A DNA stretch of 64,000 bases, taken from positions 1-64,000 of the forward strand of contig JAPOTY010000027.1 in the NCBI GenBank assembly GCA_026708965.1. The letters are read 5' to 3'. This document shows positions 24,103 through 32,501 of the stretch, one piece after another. Origin of the DNA: Gammaproteobacteria bacterium (GTDB taxonomy: Bacteria; Pseudomonadota; Gammaproteobacteria; Steroidobacterales; Foliamicaceae). The notes beneath the pieces are model-generated. The model did no database searches, was not told the origin of the DNA, and worked only from the letters and a program-made list of their open reading frames with translations. Position numbers and translations under genes: made by a program. The first letter of the stretch is position 1, and every line of letters begins with the position of its first letter.

Positions 24103-26301
24103 TCAGACGGCGGCTTTCAATAGGGCGGGGGATGGCGCGTTTTCTTCAGCCGCGGCGCCCCCGTGTTTGGGAAAGAGTTCGCCCGGCATGGCGGGGCGCG
24201 ACTCGCGCAGCGCGCTTCCGCGCCCCGACAAGCTGGGATGGGTCATAAACCAGGTATGCGCGTTGAATGCCCGGGGGAGTTGCGGCAGGCGCTGGTAGGA
24301 GCCGTCCGGCTGCATTTCCCAGCTTTGCATGATGTCGAAGCGGTTGGCCATGAGAACCTGCTCCACCAGCTGCCTTTTAACGGTTTCGTTCTCGATCGGC
24401 ACCAGGGTTTCCACGCGGTTGTGCAGGTTCCGGGGCATCCAGTCGGCGGACGAAATAAAGACCTTGCTGGCGGTGGAGGGAAGCTTGTGTCCGGCGCCAA
24501 AGCAAAGGATGCGGGCATGCTCCAGGAACCTTCCAACCATGCTGCGCACGCGGATATTTTCCGAAAGCCCGGCGATTCCCGGGCGCAGACAGCAGATGCC
24601 GCGCACATAGAGCTCGATGGATACGCCTGCCTGGCTGGCCCGGTAGAGGCAGTCGATGATTTCCGGATCCACCAGCGCATTGAGCTTGACCCAGATTTCG
24701 GCCGGCCGGCCGGCCCGGGCATGCACGGTTTCCGCGTCGATCAGATCCACCAGCGTATCCTTCAGCTGCATGGGCGCGTAAACCAGCTTCTCCATGTCTT
24801 CGGGGGTGGCGTAGCCGGTCATGTAGTTGAACAGGCGGGCCGTGTCGCGGCCCAGCGCCGCGTCGCAGGTGAAGTAGCTTAGGTCCACGTAAACGCGGGC
24901 GTTGACCGGATGGTAGTTGCCGGTTCCGAAATGCGTGTAGGTGCGGAGCTTGCCGCCCTCGCGCCGCACCACCAGCGAAACCTTGGCGTGGGTTTTCAAT
25001 TCCACGAAACCGTACACCACCTGCACGCCGGCCCGTTCCATCTCTCGGGCCCAGCGAATATTCGCCGCTTCGTCGAAACGCGCCCTGAGCTCCACCATGG
25101 CGGTGACCAGCTTGCCGGCCTCGGCAGCCGCGATCAGCGCCTCCACGATCGGCGAATCCTCCGACGTGCGGTAAAGGGTTTGCTTAATCGCCACCACCGC
25201 CGGATCGGCGGTGGCGCGGCGCAGGAACTGCACCACCACGTCGAAGCTCTCGTAGGGGTGATGCACCACGAAATCCTTGGCGCGGATCGCGGCGAGAATA
25301 TCGCCGCCGTATTCCCGCACCCGCTCGGGGTAGCGCACGTTCAGCGGCTCGTGCTGCAGATCCGCCCGTTCCTCGGCGATGATCTGCTTGATATCCGCCA
25401 ATCCGAGCATGCCTTCGATATCGAACACATGGGCATGCGAGGCATCGAACGCCCTGAGCACGAATCTGCGGAAATTCTTGGGCATTCCGGCCGCCACTTC
25501 CACCCGGATCACACTGCCCCTGCGCCGCCGCAAAAGGGCGGTCTCAAAGGTGCGGACCAAATCCTCGGCTTCCTCGTCGATCTCCAGATCGCTGTCGCGG
25601 CTGATGCGGAATATGCCGTGCCCCAGTATCTCCATGCCAGGGAACAGGCGCCCGAAATGCCGGGCCACGATATCCTCCACGGCCACGAAGCGCAGCGATT
25701 TGCCGGGCACTCGAACGAAGCGCTCGATTTGCGGAGGAACCAGGACCAGGCCGTTGAATTCGCGCTTGTCCCGCGGCCGCTTGAGCCGCAGCACGTAAAC
25801 GAGGCAGCCGCTTTGAATGAACGGAAACGGATGGGCGGGATCCACGGCCTGAGGCGTGAGCACCGGAAAGAGCTGATCCTCGAACCATCGGGAAAGCCAT
25901 TCCCGGGCCTTTGCGCCCAGTTCCCGGGGGCCGGCCACGGCCACGCCCGCTTCGCGGCATTCGTCCAGCAGTTTTGCGCTGCGCTTCGATTGCGCCCTGA
26001 GCAGCTGTTTGACCTGCTGGCGGATGGCTTGCAGTTGCTCGCTGGGCTGCAGGCCGTCGGCGCTGGCTTGGGTGACGCCTGCAGCCACCTGGGCCATCAG
26101 GCCGGCCGCCCGCACCATGTAGAACTCGTCGAGGTTGCTCGCTGAAATCGACAGAAAACGCACGCGCTCCAGCAGCGGATGGTTGGCGTTGCCCGCTTCC
26201 TCAAGAACCCGGGTATTGAACTGCAGCCACGATAGCTCGCGGTTGATCAGCCGCCCGCCGGCGTTTTCCGCCGGGCCCAGCGGTCGTGGCATGGGTTCCA
26301 T
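24103..26301 (-). CDS. ppk1: Polyphosphate kinase 1
   Basis: About 732 residues from ATG 26301; the track's start at 26517 would run into the divergent sixA-like gene. N-terminal INRELSWLQFNTRVLEEA and LSISASNLDEFYMVRAAG are PPK1 signatures. The first catalytic region has AIKQTLYRTSEDSPIVEALI, KLVTAMVELRARFDEAANI and the autophosphorylated-His loop region THAKVSLVVRREGG. The C-terminal domain has YVRGICCLRPG and VFISSADWMPRNLHNRVE. It polymerises ATP gamma-phosphate into polyphosphate at the membrane or cytosol and forms an operon with ppx. Confidence 0.95.
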   Translation of the reverse strand: MEPMPRPLGPAENAGGRLINRELSWLQFNTRVLEEAGNANHPLLERVRFLSISASNLDEFYMVRAAGLMAQVAAGVTQASADGLQPSEQLQAIRQQVKQLLRAQSKRSAKLLDECREAGVAVAGPRELGAKAREWLSRWFEDQLFPVLTPQAVDPAHPFPFIQSGCLVYVLRLKRPRDKREFNGLVLVPPQIERFVRVPGKSLRFVAVEDIVARHFGRLFPGMEILGHGIFRISRDSDLEIDEEAEDLVRTFETALLRRRRGSVIRVEVAAGMPKNFRRFVLRAFDASHAHVFDIEGMLGLADIKQIIAEERADLQHEPLNVRYPERVREYGGDILAAIRAKDFVVHHPYESFDVVVQFLRRATADPAVVAIKQTLYRTSEDSPIVEALIAAAEAGKLVTAMVELRARFDEAANIRWAREMERAGVQVVYGFVELKTHAKVSLVVRREGGKLRTYTHFGTGNYHPVNARVYVDLSYFTCDAALGRDTARLFNYMTGYATPEDMEKLVYAPMQLKDTLVDLIDAETVHARAGRPAEIWVKLNALVDPEIIDCLYRASQAGVSIELYVRGICCLRPGIAGLSENIRVRSMVGRFLEHARILCFGAGHKLPSTASKVFISSADWMPRNLHNRVETLVPIENETVKRQLVEQVLMANRFDIMQSWEMQPDGSYQRLPQLPRAFNAHTWFMTHPSLSGRGSALRESRPAMPGELFPKHGGAAAEENAPSPALLKAAV

Positions 26302-26377
26302 GATCGGAGTAGCATACAGGAGCCATGACAGTGCGGGCGTTCTTCGATCCTTATGCCGGGTGGCCGGAATCAGCGCC

Positions 26378-26920
26378 ATGACTCGCTTATGGCTGCTTCG
26401 CCACGCCAAGGCCGAGCCTTGGCCGGCGGATGACTTCGCCCGCGCGCTGGCGCCTCGCGGGCGCCGCAACGCGCCCGAGATGGGCCGCAAGCTGGCGGCG
26501 GCGGGATGCGCGCCCAATCGGGTGCTGTGCTCGGCGGGACGCAGGGCGGTGGAAACGATGTGCGGCGTGTTGCCGGCCTTGCCGGCGGATTTGCGCGTGG
26601 ACGTTCTGCGCCCGCTCTACACCTTCAGCCCCCAAGCGGTGCTGGGATGCCTTCGCAGGCTGCCGCGGGATTCGGGCGATCTGATGGTGGTGGGGCATAA
26701 TCCCGCGCTACAGGAGCTGGCGCTCTACCTGGCCGGATCGGGCGAGCCGGATGCTTTTGCGATCCTGCATGGGAAGTTTCCCACCTGCGCGGTGGCGGAG
26801 CTCGAGTTTTTGCCCGCTCCGCATGCCGCTGGCTGGAAAGAAGGCAGCGGGCGTCTGCGCCGGGTTCTGACGCCCCGGCCGCCCCGGCCTCGGCGGATGC
26901 CGCCGGAAGGAAAGCCATGA
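26378..26920 (+). CDS. sixA: SixA-type phosphohistidine phosphatase
   Basis: 180 residues from ATG 26378, divergent from ppk1. RHG-type phosphatase motifs are intact: LWLLRHAKAEPW (catalytic His), ALAPRGRRNAPEMG, VLCSAGRRAVET, and DLMVVGHNPALQEL (second His). SixA removes phosphate from phosphohistidine on phosphotransfer proteins. The C-terminus is basic and Pro-rich (RVLTPRPPRPRR). Its stop overlaps the start of the TolQ/MotA-like gene (ATGA), so it is the first gene of that operon rather than a ppk accessory. This implies phosphorylation control of the downstream proteins. Confidence 0.85.
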   Translation: MTRLWLLRHAKAEPWPADDFARALAPRGRRNAPEMGRKLAAAGCAPNRVLCSAGRRAVETMCGVLPALPADLRVDVLRPLYTFSPQAVLGCLRRLPRDSGDLMVVGHNPALQELALYLAGSGEPDAFAILHGKFPTCAVAELEFLPAPHAAGWKEGSGRLRRVLTPRPPRPRRMPPEGKP

Positions 26921-27714
26921 GAAAGCAGTTGCCGGTCGAGTTCGTTTTCCAGTTATTCTCGCTGTTTCTCGCGGTGATTCTGGTGCATGCGATGTATGTG
27001 GCCTGGATCCGCCCGCAGGCCAGCGCCGTTCTGGAGGAGCAGCGCATCCGCTTGGAGCAGGACTCGGAATACGTGCCGGAGCGATCCCTCTACGTGATCG
27101 TGCGCGATTTCGAGCAGGAGGCCTGCCTGATCCTGGCGCTCTGGGCGCTGGCGATCATGGGCTACAAGGCCCGCGGGGCCTTGCGCGAGCGTTCGCTGCT
27201 GCAGCGGGACCTCCTGCCTCTGGCCGAGGGAATGCGGATCCTGCCGGAAGATACCCGCGAGCATGCGCGGCAGTTGCGGGCGCTGCCGCCTGGGGAGCAG
27301 CGGCTGCTTCTTCCGCGTGTTCTGCTAAGCGCATTGCAGCGGTTCGGGGCCACCGGAAATGTGCAGGACGTGTCGTCCGCCACCCAGTCGCTGGTCAATG
27401 CCGAAGCGGAGCGGCTGGAATCCGAGCTATCGATGATCCGGTATATCGCTTGGGCGATTCCGTCGATCGGCTTTATCGGAACGGTGCGCGGAATCGGCGA
27501 GGCGCTGACATTGGCCTACCGGGCCGTGGAAGGGGATATAAGCGGCGTGACTGAAAGCCTGGGCGTGGCCTTCAATTCCACCTTTTTCGCCTTGCTTGTC
27601 AGCATCTTCATTATGTTTCTGGTTCATCAGCTTCAGTTGCTGCAGGAGCGCCTGGTGTTCGAAACGGCAGACTACTGCGACGAACGGCTGATCAGGCGCT
27701 TGCAGGGCGACTGA
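26917..27714 (+). CDS. MotA/TolQ/ExbB-family ion channel-like protein
   Basis: 265 residues. Helix 1 (FVFQLFSLFLAVILVHAMYVAWI) and helix 2 (CLILALWALAIMGYKA) are followed by a cytoplasmic helical segment of about 120 residues. Then comes the MotA/ExbB signature helix pair: AIPSIGFIGTVRGIGEALTLAYRAV and GVAFNSTFFALLVSIFIMFLVHQL. This is the proton or sodium channel subunit architecture, with a longer cytoplasmic insert than ExbB. No ExbD is beside it. The ExbD-like transmembrane helix of the VWA protein two genes downstream is the best partner candidate. Confidence 0.82.
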   Translation: MRKQLPVEFVFQLFSLFLAVILVHAMYVAWIRPQASAVLEEQRIRLEQDSEYVPERSLYVIVRDFEQEACLILALWALAIMGYKARGALRERSLLQRDLLPLAEGMRILPEDTREHARQLRALPPGEQRLLLPRVLLSALQRFGATGNVQDVSSATQSLVNAEAERLESELSMIRYIAWAIPSIGFIGTVRGIGEALTLAYRAVEGDISGVTESLGVAFNSTFFALLVSIFIMFLVHQLQLLQERLVFETADYCDERLIRRLQGD

Positions 27715-27730
27715 ATTTCCGGCGGGCCGG

Positions 27731-29152
27731 ATGGCGCGGGTCGCCCTTGAGGTCAACGGCGCGGCGCTGATCGGCGCCGCCGAAGGCGGCGTGCTGTTCA
27801 ATGAGCCGGGGGTGGCTTTCGCGGAAAAGCGCCGGGTCCTGTTCGGCAAGCCGGCGGCGGACGCGGCGCGGCGCAACCCCGGGCAGGGCTACTGGAATTA
27901 CTGGGACCTGCTTTCGGAAGCGCCGCTGTCCAGGCCGGCCGGGAATCTGCGCACCTTCGCGGACTTGGCGCATGCCCACCTAGCCGAATTGTGGACCCGT
28001 TTCCGCAAGTCGGCGGAGGATATCGAAGGCGTCATCCTAGTGGTTCCGGCCGGCGCCGGCGATGATCGCTTGGCGCTGCTTCTCGGCATCGCGGAGGAGG
28101 TCGGCCTGCCAGTGGCTGGCTTGGTGGAGAGCGGCGTGGCCGCCGTGCGCGAAATCGCGTCCGGCAGCTCCTGCGTCCATATCGATGCCGACGGGGAACG
28201 CATTGCGGCATCGCGGCTTGATCTGCATGAGGGACGCATTTGCTCGGAGGAGTTGCTCTTCAATGGCCGTCCCGGCCTTCGGCATCTACGCGCGGCGGCG
28301 GTCGCTTATGTGGCCGGACGCTTTGTGGCGGAATCGCGCTTCGATCCTCTCGACCTGCCGGAAACGGAACAGCAGCTTGCCGAGCAGCAAGACGGCTGGC
28401 TGCGCAGCCTAGTGGCGCAGGGCGAGCTGAAGGTCGAAGTGAGCGGGGCGGCGATTCCGGCTTTGGCTAGGCTGCGCCGGGATGAATTCATGGCGGCAAT
28501 GGAGCGGCAGTTGGCGGCGCCTGCCAACCGGCTGCGTTCCTGGTGCGCCGCCCCCGGATCCGCGCTGGTTCGGCTTTCGGCCGCGGTGGCCGCCATGCCG
28601 GGCGTTCCCGAGGCGCTGGCGAGCCTGCTGCCGAAGGGCGTCGAGGCATTGCCGCCGGGGGCCTCGGCCCTTGGGGCGCTGGCCCGCGTGCCGGCGCTGC
28701 CGGCCGGCAAGGACCGCTACATGCTGCTCCGTTCCCTTGCGGCCAGCGATCCGCCGCAGGAAGCGCCGGCCGGCGCCGGCCCCGATCATCCCGGGGTTTT
28801 GGGCACTGCTGTGCCCGGGGGCGCGGAGGCGGCTGAAGGGGCGCTGGCGCCGACCCATCTGGTTCTTGGCGGGCGCGCCTGGCGCATCGACGAGCAGGGG
28901 CTGCGTCTTGGCTCCGCTCCGCAGCCGGGCGGCCTGGCCATCGCGCTGCCGCCGGAAGGCGGCGTTTCCCGCAACCACTGCACCGTGCTGCTGGAGAGCG
29001 GCCAAGCCTTGCTGCACGATCACAGCCGTTACGGCACGCGCCTTAACGGCGCTCCGGTGGCGGAATCAGCGCCGCTGAGAGGGGGCGACAGGATTGGCAT
29101 CGGCGCGTTGGAATTTCTTGTGATCCGTGAGGTGGAACGCGATGGCGCGTAG
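27731..29152 (+). CDS. Actin/Hsp70-fold protein with C-terminal FHA domain
   Basis: 473 residues. The N-terminal ~350 look like an Hsp70/FtsA-type actin fold: VALEVNGAALIGA, VLFGKPAADAARRNPGQGYWNYWDLL, LVVPAGAGDDRLALLLGIAEEVGLPVAGLVESGVAAV, SCVHIDADGERIAASRLDL. The nucleotide loops are weak, so activity is doubtful. After a Pro/Ala linker, residues about 375-470 form an FHA domain (LRLGSAP, GGVSRNHCTVLLESG, HDHSRYGTRLNGAPV, GGDRIGIGALEFLVI) with the phosphothreonine-binding Ser-Arg-Asn-His and Asn conserved. It overlaps the VWA gene. Likely a cytoplasmic adaptor reading kinase-phosphorylated partners. Confidence 0.78.
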   Translation: MARVALEVNGAALIGAAEGGVLFNEPGVAFAEKRRVLFGKPAADAARRNPGQGYWNYWDLLSEAPLSRPAGNLRTFADLAHAHLAELWTRFRKSAEDIEGVILVVPAGAGDDRLALLLGIAEEVGLPVAGLVESGVAAVREIASGSSCVHIDADGERIAASRLDLHEGRICSEELLFNGRPGLRHLRAAAVAYVAGRFVAESRFDPLDLPETEQQLAEQQDGWLRSLVAQGELKVEVSGAAIPALARLRRDEFMAAMERQLAAPANRLRSWCAAPGSALVRLSAAVAAMPGVPEALASLLPKGVEALPPGASALGALARVPALPAGKDRYMLLRSLAASDPPQEAPAGAGPDHPGVLGTAVPGGAEAAEGALAPTHLVLGGRAWRIDEQGLRLGSAPQPGGLAIALPPEGGVSRNHCTVLLESGQALLHDHSRYGTRLNGAPVAESAPLRGGDRIGIGALEFLVIREVERDGA

Positions 29153-30239
29153 GCCATTTCATATTTTCAGCATGTCGTTTCTCGACATCATCTCCTGCGG
29201 CTTCGGGGCCGTGGTGTTGTTTTTCGTGATCATCAACGCCCAGGTGCGCTTGCGTGCCGATGCTGAGCGCATCGATCTTCTGAGCGAGACCACGCGGCTG
29301 GAGGACGAAGTGCTGGAGGGCCGCAAGGATCTGCTCCAGATTCGCGGGGAACGCGATGAGCTGGAAGACCGCCGCGCCCGCGCGGCGGAGGAGCTGCGCA
29401 GGCTGAGGGAACGGCTCGCCGCCTTGCTCGCGGAGCTGGCTGAATACGAGCGGCTGGGAACGCGGAGCCAGGAGTCGGCCGAGAAGCTTCGCGCGGACGT
29501 GGAGCGGCTCCGCAACATGCAGCAGGAGCTCGAGGCGCGGATCGCCGAGTCGGAAGAGGGCGCAGGCCAGCAGATCAGGCAGTTCGAGGGCGCCGGTTCG
29601 CGCCAGTACCTCACGGGCATGCGGATGGACGGGGACCGGGTGCTGATCCTAGTGGACGCTTCGGCCAGCATGCTCGGACGCACCTATATCGACGTGCTGC
29701 GCTTCAGGCTGATGGATGAGGCGTTGAAACCGCGCGCCCCCAAGTGGCGCCAAGTGGTCAGCTCGGTCGATTGGATCACCACGCGGCTCGAGCCGCAGCA
29801 GCGCTTCCAGATCTATATCTACGGCGAGGGCTACCGCAGCATCCTGGACGACTCCGACGGCCAATGGCTGAGCGTTGCGGACGGAACCCGGGTTGGCGAA
29901 GCGGTCGAGGCGCTGAGCAACCACGCGCCGCAGGGCGGCACCAGCATGCATGCGGCGGTGCGGGCGGTTCGCTCGCTGGAGCCATCGCCCGACAACGTGT
30001 ACCTGTTGACCGACGGGCTGCCCACGCAAGGCGCCCGCCCGCCGTCGCGGGTCGGTTGGGTCGATCAGCGGGCCCGCTCGAGGCACTTTGAGCGCGCGGT
30101 GCGCGATCTGCCGCCCGGCATTCCCATCAACGTGCTGTTCTATCCGCTCGACGGCGACCCGGCGGCGACCGGCCACTACTGGATGATGGCTTCGCGCTCC
30201 CGCGGCTCATTTGTCAGCGTTTCCCGCGATTGGCCCTGA
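29142..30239 (+). CDS. ExbD/MotB-like TM helix, coiled coil and VWA domain protein
   Basis: 365 residues from ATG 29142, overlapping the FHA gene by 11 bases; GTG 29127 is the longer option. Residues 8-35 (IFSMSFLDIISCGFGAVVLFFVIIN) form one helix with an Asp at its start, placed like the proton-carrying Asp of ExbD (VPLIDVVFILLLFF). A charged coiled coil spans about 36-145. The VWA domain (about 165-365) keeps a full metal site: ILVDASASMLG, GGTSMHAAV and LLTDGLP. Together with the MotA/TolQ-like protein it could form an ion-driven stator whose periplasmic end is a VWA adhesion or assembly domain. Confidence 0.82.
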   Translation: MARRPFHIFSMSFLDIISCGFGAVVLFFVIINAQVRLRADAERIDLLSETTRLEDEVLEGRKDLLQIRGERDELEDRRARAAEELRRLRERLAALLAELAEYERLGTRSQESAEKLRADVERLRNMQQELEARIAESEEGAGQQIRQFEGAGSRQYLTGMRMDGDRVLILVDASASMLGRTYIDVLRFRLMDEALKPRAPKWRQVVSSVDWITTRLEPQQRFQIYIYGEGYRSILDDSDGQWLSVADGTRVGEAVEALSNHAPQGGTSMHAAVRAVRSLEPSPDNVYLLTDGLPTQGARPPSRVGWVDQRARSRHFERAVRDLPPGIPINVLFYPLDGDPAATGHYWMMASRSRGSFVSVSRDWP

Positions 30240-30285
30240 GGCAGGGGCAGTGCTGCGATAATGCTTGGGCCATGAGGATGCCGGC

Positions 30286-31077
30286 GTGAAACTGGGGCTT
30301 GAGGGAAAAGTGGCGCTTGTGACGGGGGCCACCGGCGGTCTGGGCGCGGCCTGCGCGCGCATCCTAGCCCAGGAAGGGGCGGCGCTCTTTCTGACTTCCC
30401 GCACCGGCGGCGCATTGGCGAAACTGGCGGGCCGCCTCAATGAGTCGGGCGAAACCGAGGCGCGCTGGCTGGCTGCCGATCTCAGATCGACGGATGCCGC
30501 TCAGGCCGTGGCCAAGGCGGCGCAAAAGACATTCGGAAAGGTGGACGTGCTGGTCAATAGCGCCGGCGCCTCCGCAGGGGGGCTGTTCTGGGAGATCGAA
30601 GATGCCGTTTGGCAGGACAGCTTGGCGCTCAAGTTCATGGCCACGGTGCGCATGATTCGGGCCGTGCTCCCGGCCATGATCGAACAGCGCTACGGCCGGA
30701 TTGTGACGCTGGCAGGCAACTCCGGCCGCGAGCCCGATCCGCGGCTGCTTCCGGGCGCCGCGGCCAACGCGGCCCTGCTGGCCGTCACGGCGGGTCTGGC
30801 GCGCGAGGTGGCGGAATCGGGCGTGGTGATCAACGCCGTCAATCCCGGGCCCACGCGCACCATGCGCTGGGAAGGAATGATGGAGGCGTTCGCGGTTCGC
30901 AGCGGTCGCACGCCGCAGGAGGAGGAGCAGCGCTTTGTGGACGCGATTCCGCAGCGGCGGCTGGGCGATGCCGACGAGGTGGCCCGGCTGGTGGCGTTTC
31001 TGGCCGGCGATGCCGCCCCGCATATGACCGGGCGTTCAATCACTGCCGACGGCGGGGCCTCAAGGGCCATCCTCTGA
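30286..31077 (+). CDS. Short-chain dehydrogenase/reductase, atypical active site
   Basis: 263 residues from GTG 30286, with GAGGATG upstream; the in-track TTG at 30265 has no ribosome site. The cofactor motif is intact (KVALVTGATGGLGAACARIL; LVNSAGASAGG), and VNPGPTRTMRW follows. The expected Ser...YxxxK is not seen. The region reads LAGNSGREPDPRLLPGAAANAALLAVTAG, with Gly and Asn in place of Tyr and Lys. A 3-oxoacyl-ACP-reductase-like SDR subgroup with this kind of site is known. Next to an acyl-CoA dehydrogenase, it probably acts on acyl-CoA or acyl-ACP intermediates. Confidence 0.82.
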   Translation: MKLGLEGKVALVTGATGGLGAACARILAQEGAALFLTSRTGGALAKLAGRLNESGETEARWLAADLRSTDAAQAVAKAAQKTFGKVDVLVNSAGASAGGLFWEIEDAVWQDSLALKFMATVRMIRAVLPAMIEQRYGRIVTLAGNSGREPDPRLLPGAAANAALLAVTAGLAREVAESGVVINAVNPGPTRTMRWEGMMEAFAVRSGRTPQEEEQRFVDAIPQRRLGDADEVARLVAFLAGDAAPHMTGRSITADGGASRAIL

Positions 31078-31090
31078 ACGGCGCAGGCAG

Positions 31091-32248
31091 GTGGCAGCGA
31101 TCGATAAGGAGCAACTGAGGGAGATACGCGAGGCCGTGCGCGCGATTTGCGTTGATTTTCCCGGCGAATACTGGCGCCAACTGGATCGGGAACGAGCCTA
31201 TCCCAGCGAATTCACGCGCGCCATGACCGACAGCGGCTTTCTCGGCGCGCTGATTCCCGAGGAGTACGGCGGCAGCGGCCTCGGGCTGGCGGCGGCGGCG
31301 GCCATTCTGGAGGAAATACACCGCTGTGGATGCAATGCCGGCGCCTGCCATGCGCAGATGTACACGATGGGCACGCTGTTGCGTCATGGCAGTTCGGAGC
31401 AGAAGCGGAAGTGGCTGCCCGGGATTGCTTCCGGCAAGTTGCGCTTGCAGGCCTTCGGCGTGACCGAACCCGGCAGCGGCAGCGATACCCTGGCCCTGCG
31501 AACCACCGCCCGCCGCGATAACGGGCACTATGTGGTGAACGGCCAGAAGATCTGGACCTCGCGCGCCGAGCACTCGGACTTGATGGTGCTTCTGGCCCGC
31601 ACCGCGCCGCGCGAAGAGGTCGAGCGGCGCACGGACGGCCTGTCGGTGCTGATGGTTGATATGCGCGATGCGCCCGGATTGAGCATCGCGCCGATCCGCA
31701 CCATGATGAACCACGCCACCACCCAAGTGTTTCTCGATGATGTGCGGGTGCCGGCGGATCACTTGATCGGCCGGGAAGGGCAGGGCTTTCGATACATACT
31801 CGACGGCATGAACGCGGAGCGCACGCTGATCGCCGGGGAGTGCGTCGGCGATGGCCGCTGGTTCATCGACAAGGCCGCCGCCTACGCCGGCGAGCGGGAA
31901 GTTTTCGGACGGCCCATAGGGCGCAACCAGGGGGTGCAGTTTCCGATCGCGCGGGCCTACGCCTCGGTGGAGGCGGCGGCGCTGATGGTCAGGGAGGCGG
32001 CGGAGCAATTCGACCAGGGGCTGTCAACGGGCAAGCAGGCCAATATGGCCAAGCTGCTGGCCGCCGAGGCCGCTTGGGAAGCCGCCGAGGCCTGTGTGCA
32101 GACCTTTGGCGGATTCGGTTTCGCCGAGGAATACGATGTGGAGCGGAAGTTCCGTGAAACCCGGCTTTACCAGGTGGCGCCGGTTTCCACCAATATGATC
32201 CTGAGCTATATCGGCCAGCATGTGCTGGGGATGCCGCGTTCCTACTGA
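31091..32248 (+). CDS. Acyl-CoA dehydrogenase family protein
   Basis: 385 residues, GTG start 13 bases after the SDR stop. Family motifs: IPEEYGGSGLGLAAAAAILEEI, QAFGVTEPGSGSDTLALRTTA (FAD/substrate), VVNGQKIWTSRAEHSD, GFRYILDGMNAERTLIAGE, FGRPIGRNQGVQFPIARAYA and QTFGGFGFAEEYDVERKFRE. At the site where short-chain enzymes have the catalytic Glu (I-x-EGT) it reads QVAPVSTNMI, so the base may be elsewhere or the reaction may be atypical. It should use FAD to oxidise an acyl-CoA or related thioester in the cytosol. Confidence 0.9.
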   Translation: MAAIDKEQLREIREAVRAICVDFPGEYWRQLDRERAYPSEFTRAMTDSGFLGALIPEEYGGSGLGLAAAAAILEEIHRCGCNAGACHAQMYTMGTLLRHGSSEQKRKWLPGIASGKLRLQAFGVTEPGSGSDTLALRTTARRDNGHYVVNGQKIWTSRAEHSDLMVLLARTAPREEVERRTDGLSVLMVDMRDAPGLSIAPIRTMMNHATTQVFLDDVRVPADHLIGREGQGFRYILDGMNAERTLIAGECVGDGRWFIDKAAAYAGEREVFGRPIGRNQGVQFPIARAYASVEAAALMVREAAEQFDQGLSTGKQANMAKLLAAEAAWEAAEACVQTFGGFGFAEEYDVERKFRETRLYQVAPVSTNMILSYIGQHVLGMPRSY

Positions 32249-32310
32249 CGGCTCTTCCTCGCCCGCTACCGAGCTGGCCTTTCTTCGCCCCTGCTTTTGC
32301 CTTTCCTCGC

Positions 32311-32417
32311 CCGGTGCTTGCCCCCGCCTCGCGGGAGACGCATGAACCCATCCATGGGGCTCGGCGGCGGCTCCTGCCGCCGACGCTCCCGCGAGGCGGG
32401 GGCAAGCACCGGGCTTA
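32311..32417. repeat. REP-like palindromic element, copy 2 (complete)
   Basis: A perfect 27-base inverted repeat (left arm 32311-32337, right arm 32386-32412; CCGGTGCTTGCCCCCGCCTC at the left edge) flanks about 48 bases. Those 48 bases contain CATGAACCCATCCATGGGG and an inner hairpin TCGGCGGC/GCCGCCGA. It matches the first 98 bases of the window. Immediately right, fragments of the arm (GCGGGGGCAAGC) recur twice at 32425-32450, like a decayed tandem extension. The 253-base gap between the acyl-CoA dehydrogenase and the CRTAC1 gene holds nothing else. Confidence 0.88.
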
Positions 32418-32501
32418 AGTCGGCGCGGGGGCAAGCGCGGGGGCAAGCGCGGGGCTGGGGCTGACGCAGAGGTCGGTGCAGGGTTGAGGCTGGTGCGGGG
32501 G

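Noticed and set aside
26135-26377. Long N-terminal extension of the SixA-like ORF
   Set aside because: It overlaps the divergent ppk1 start region and lacks family similarity; ATG 26378 starts at the first strand of the phosphatase fold.
15072-30239. Type VI secretion regulatory cluster
   Set aside because: Kinase, FHA and VWA domains also accompany T6SS, but no Tss core gene (sheath, VgrG, TssJLM, ClpV) is in the window.
26917-30239. Zorya defence system
   Set aside because: The channel-like pair is reminiscent of ZorA/ZorB, but there is no ZorC, ZorD or ZorE, and the second subunit ends in a VWA domain rather than an OmpA domain.
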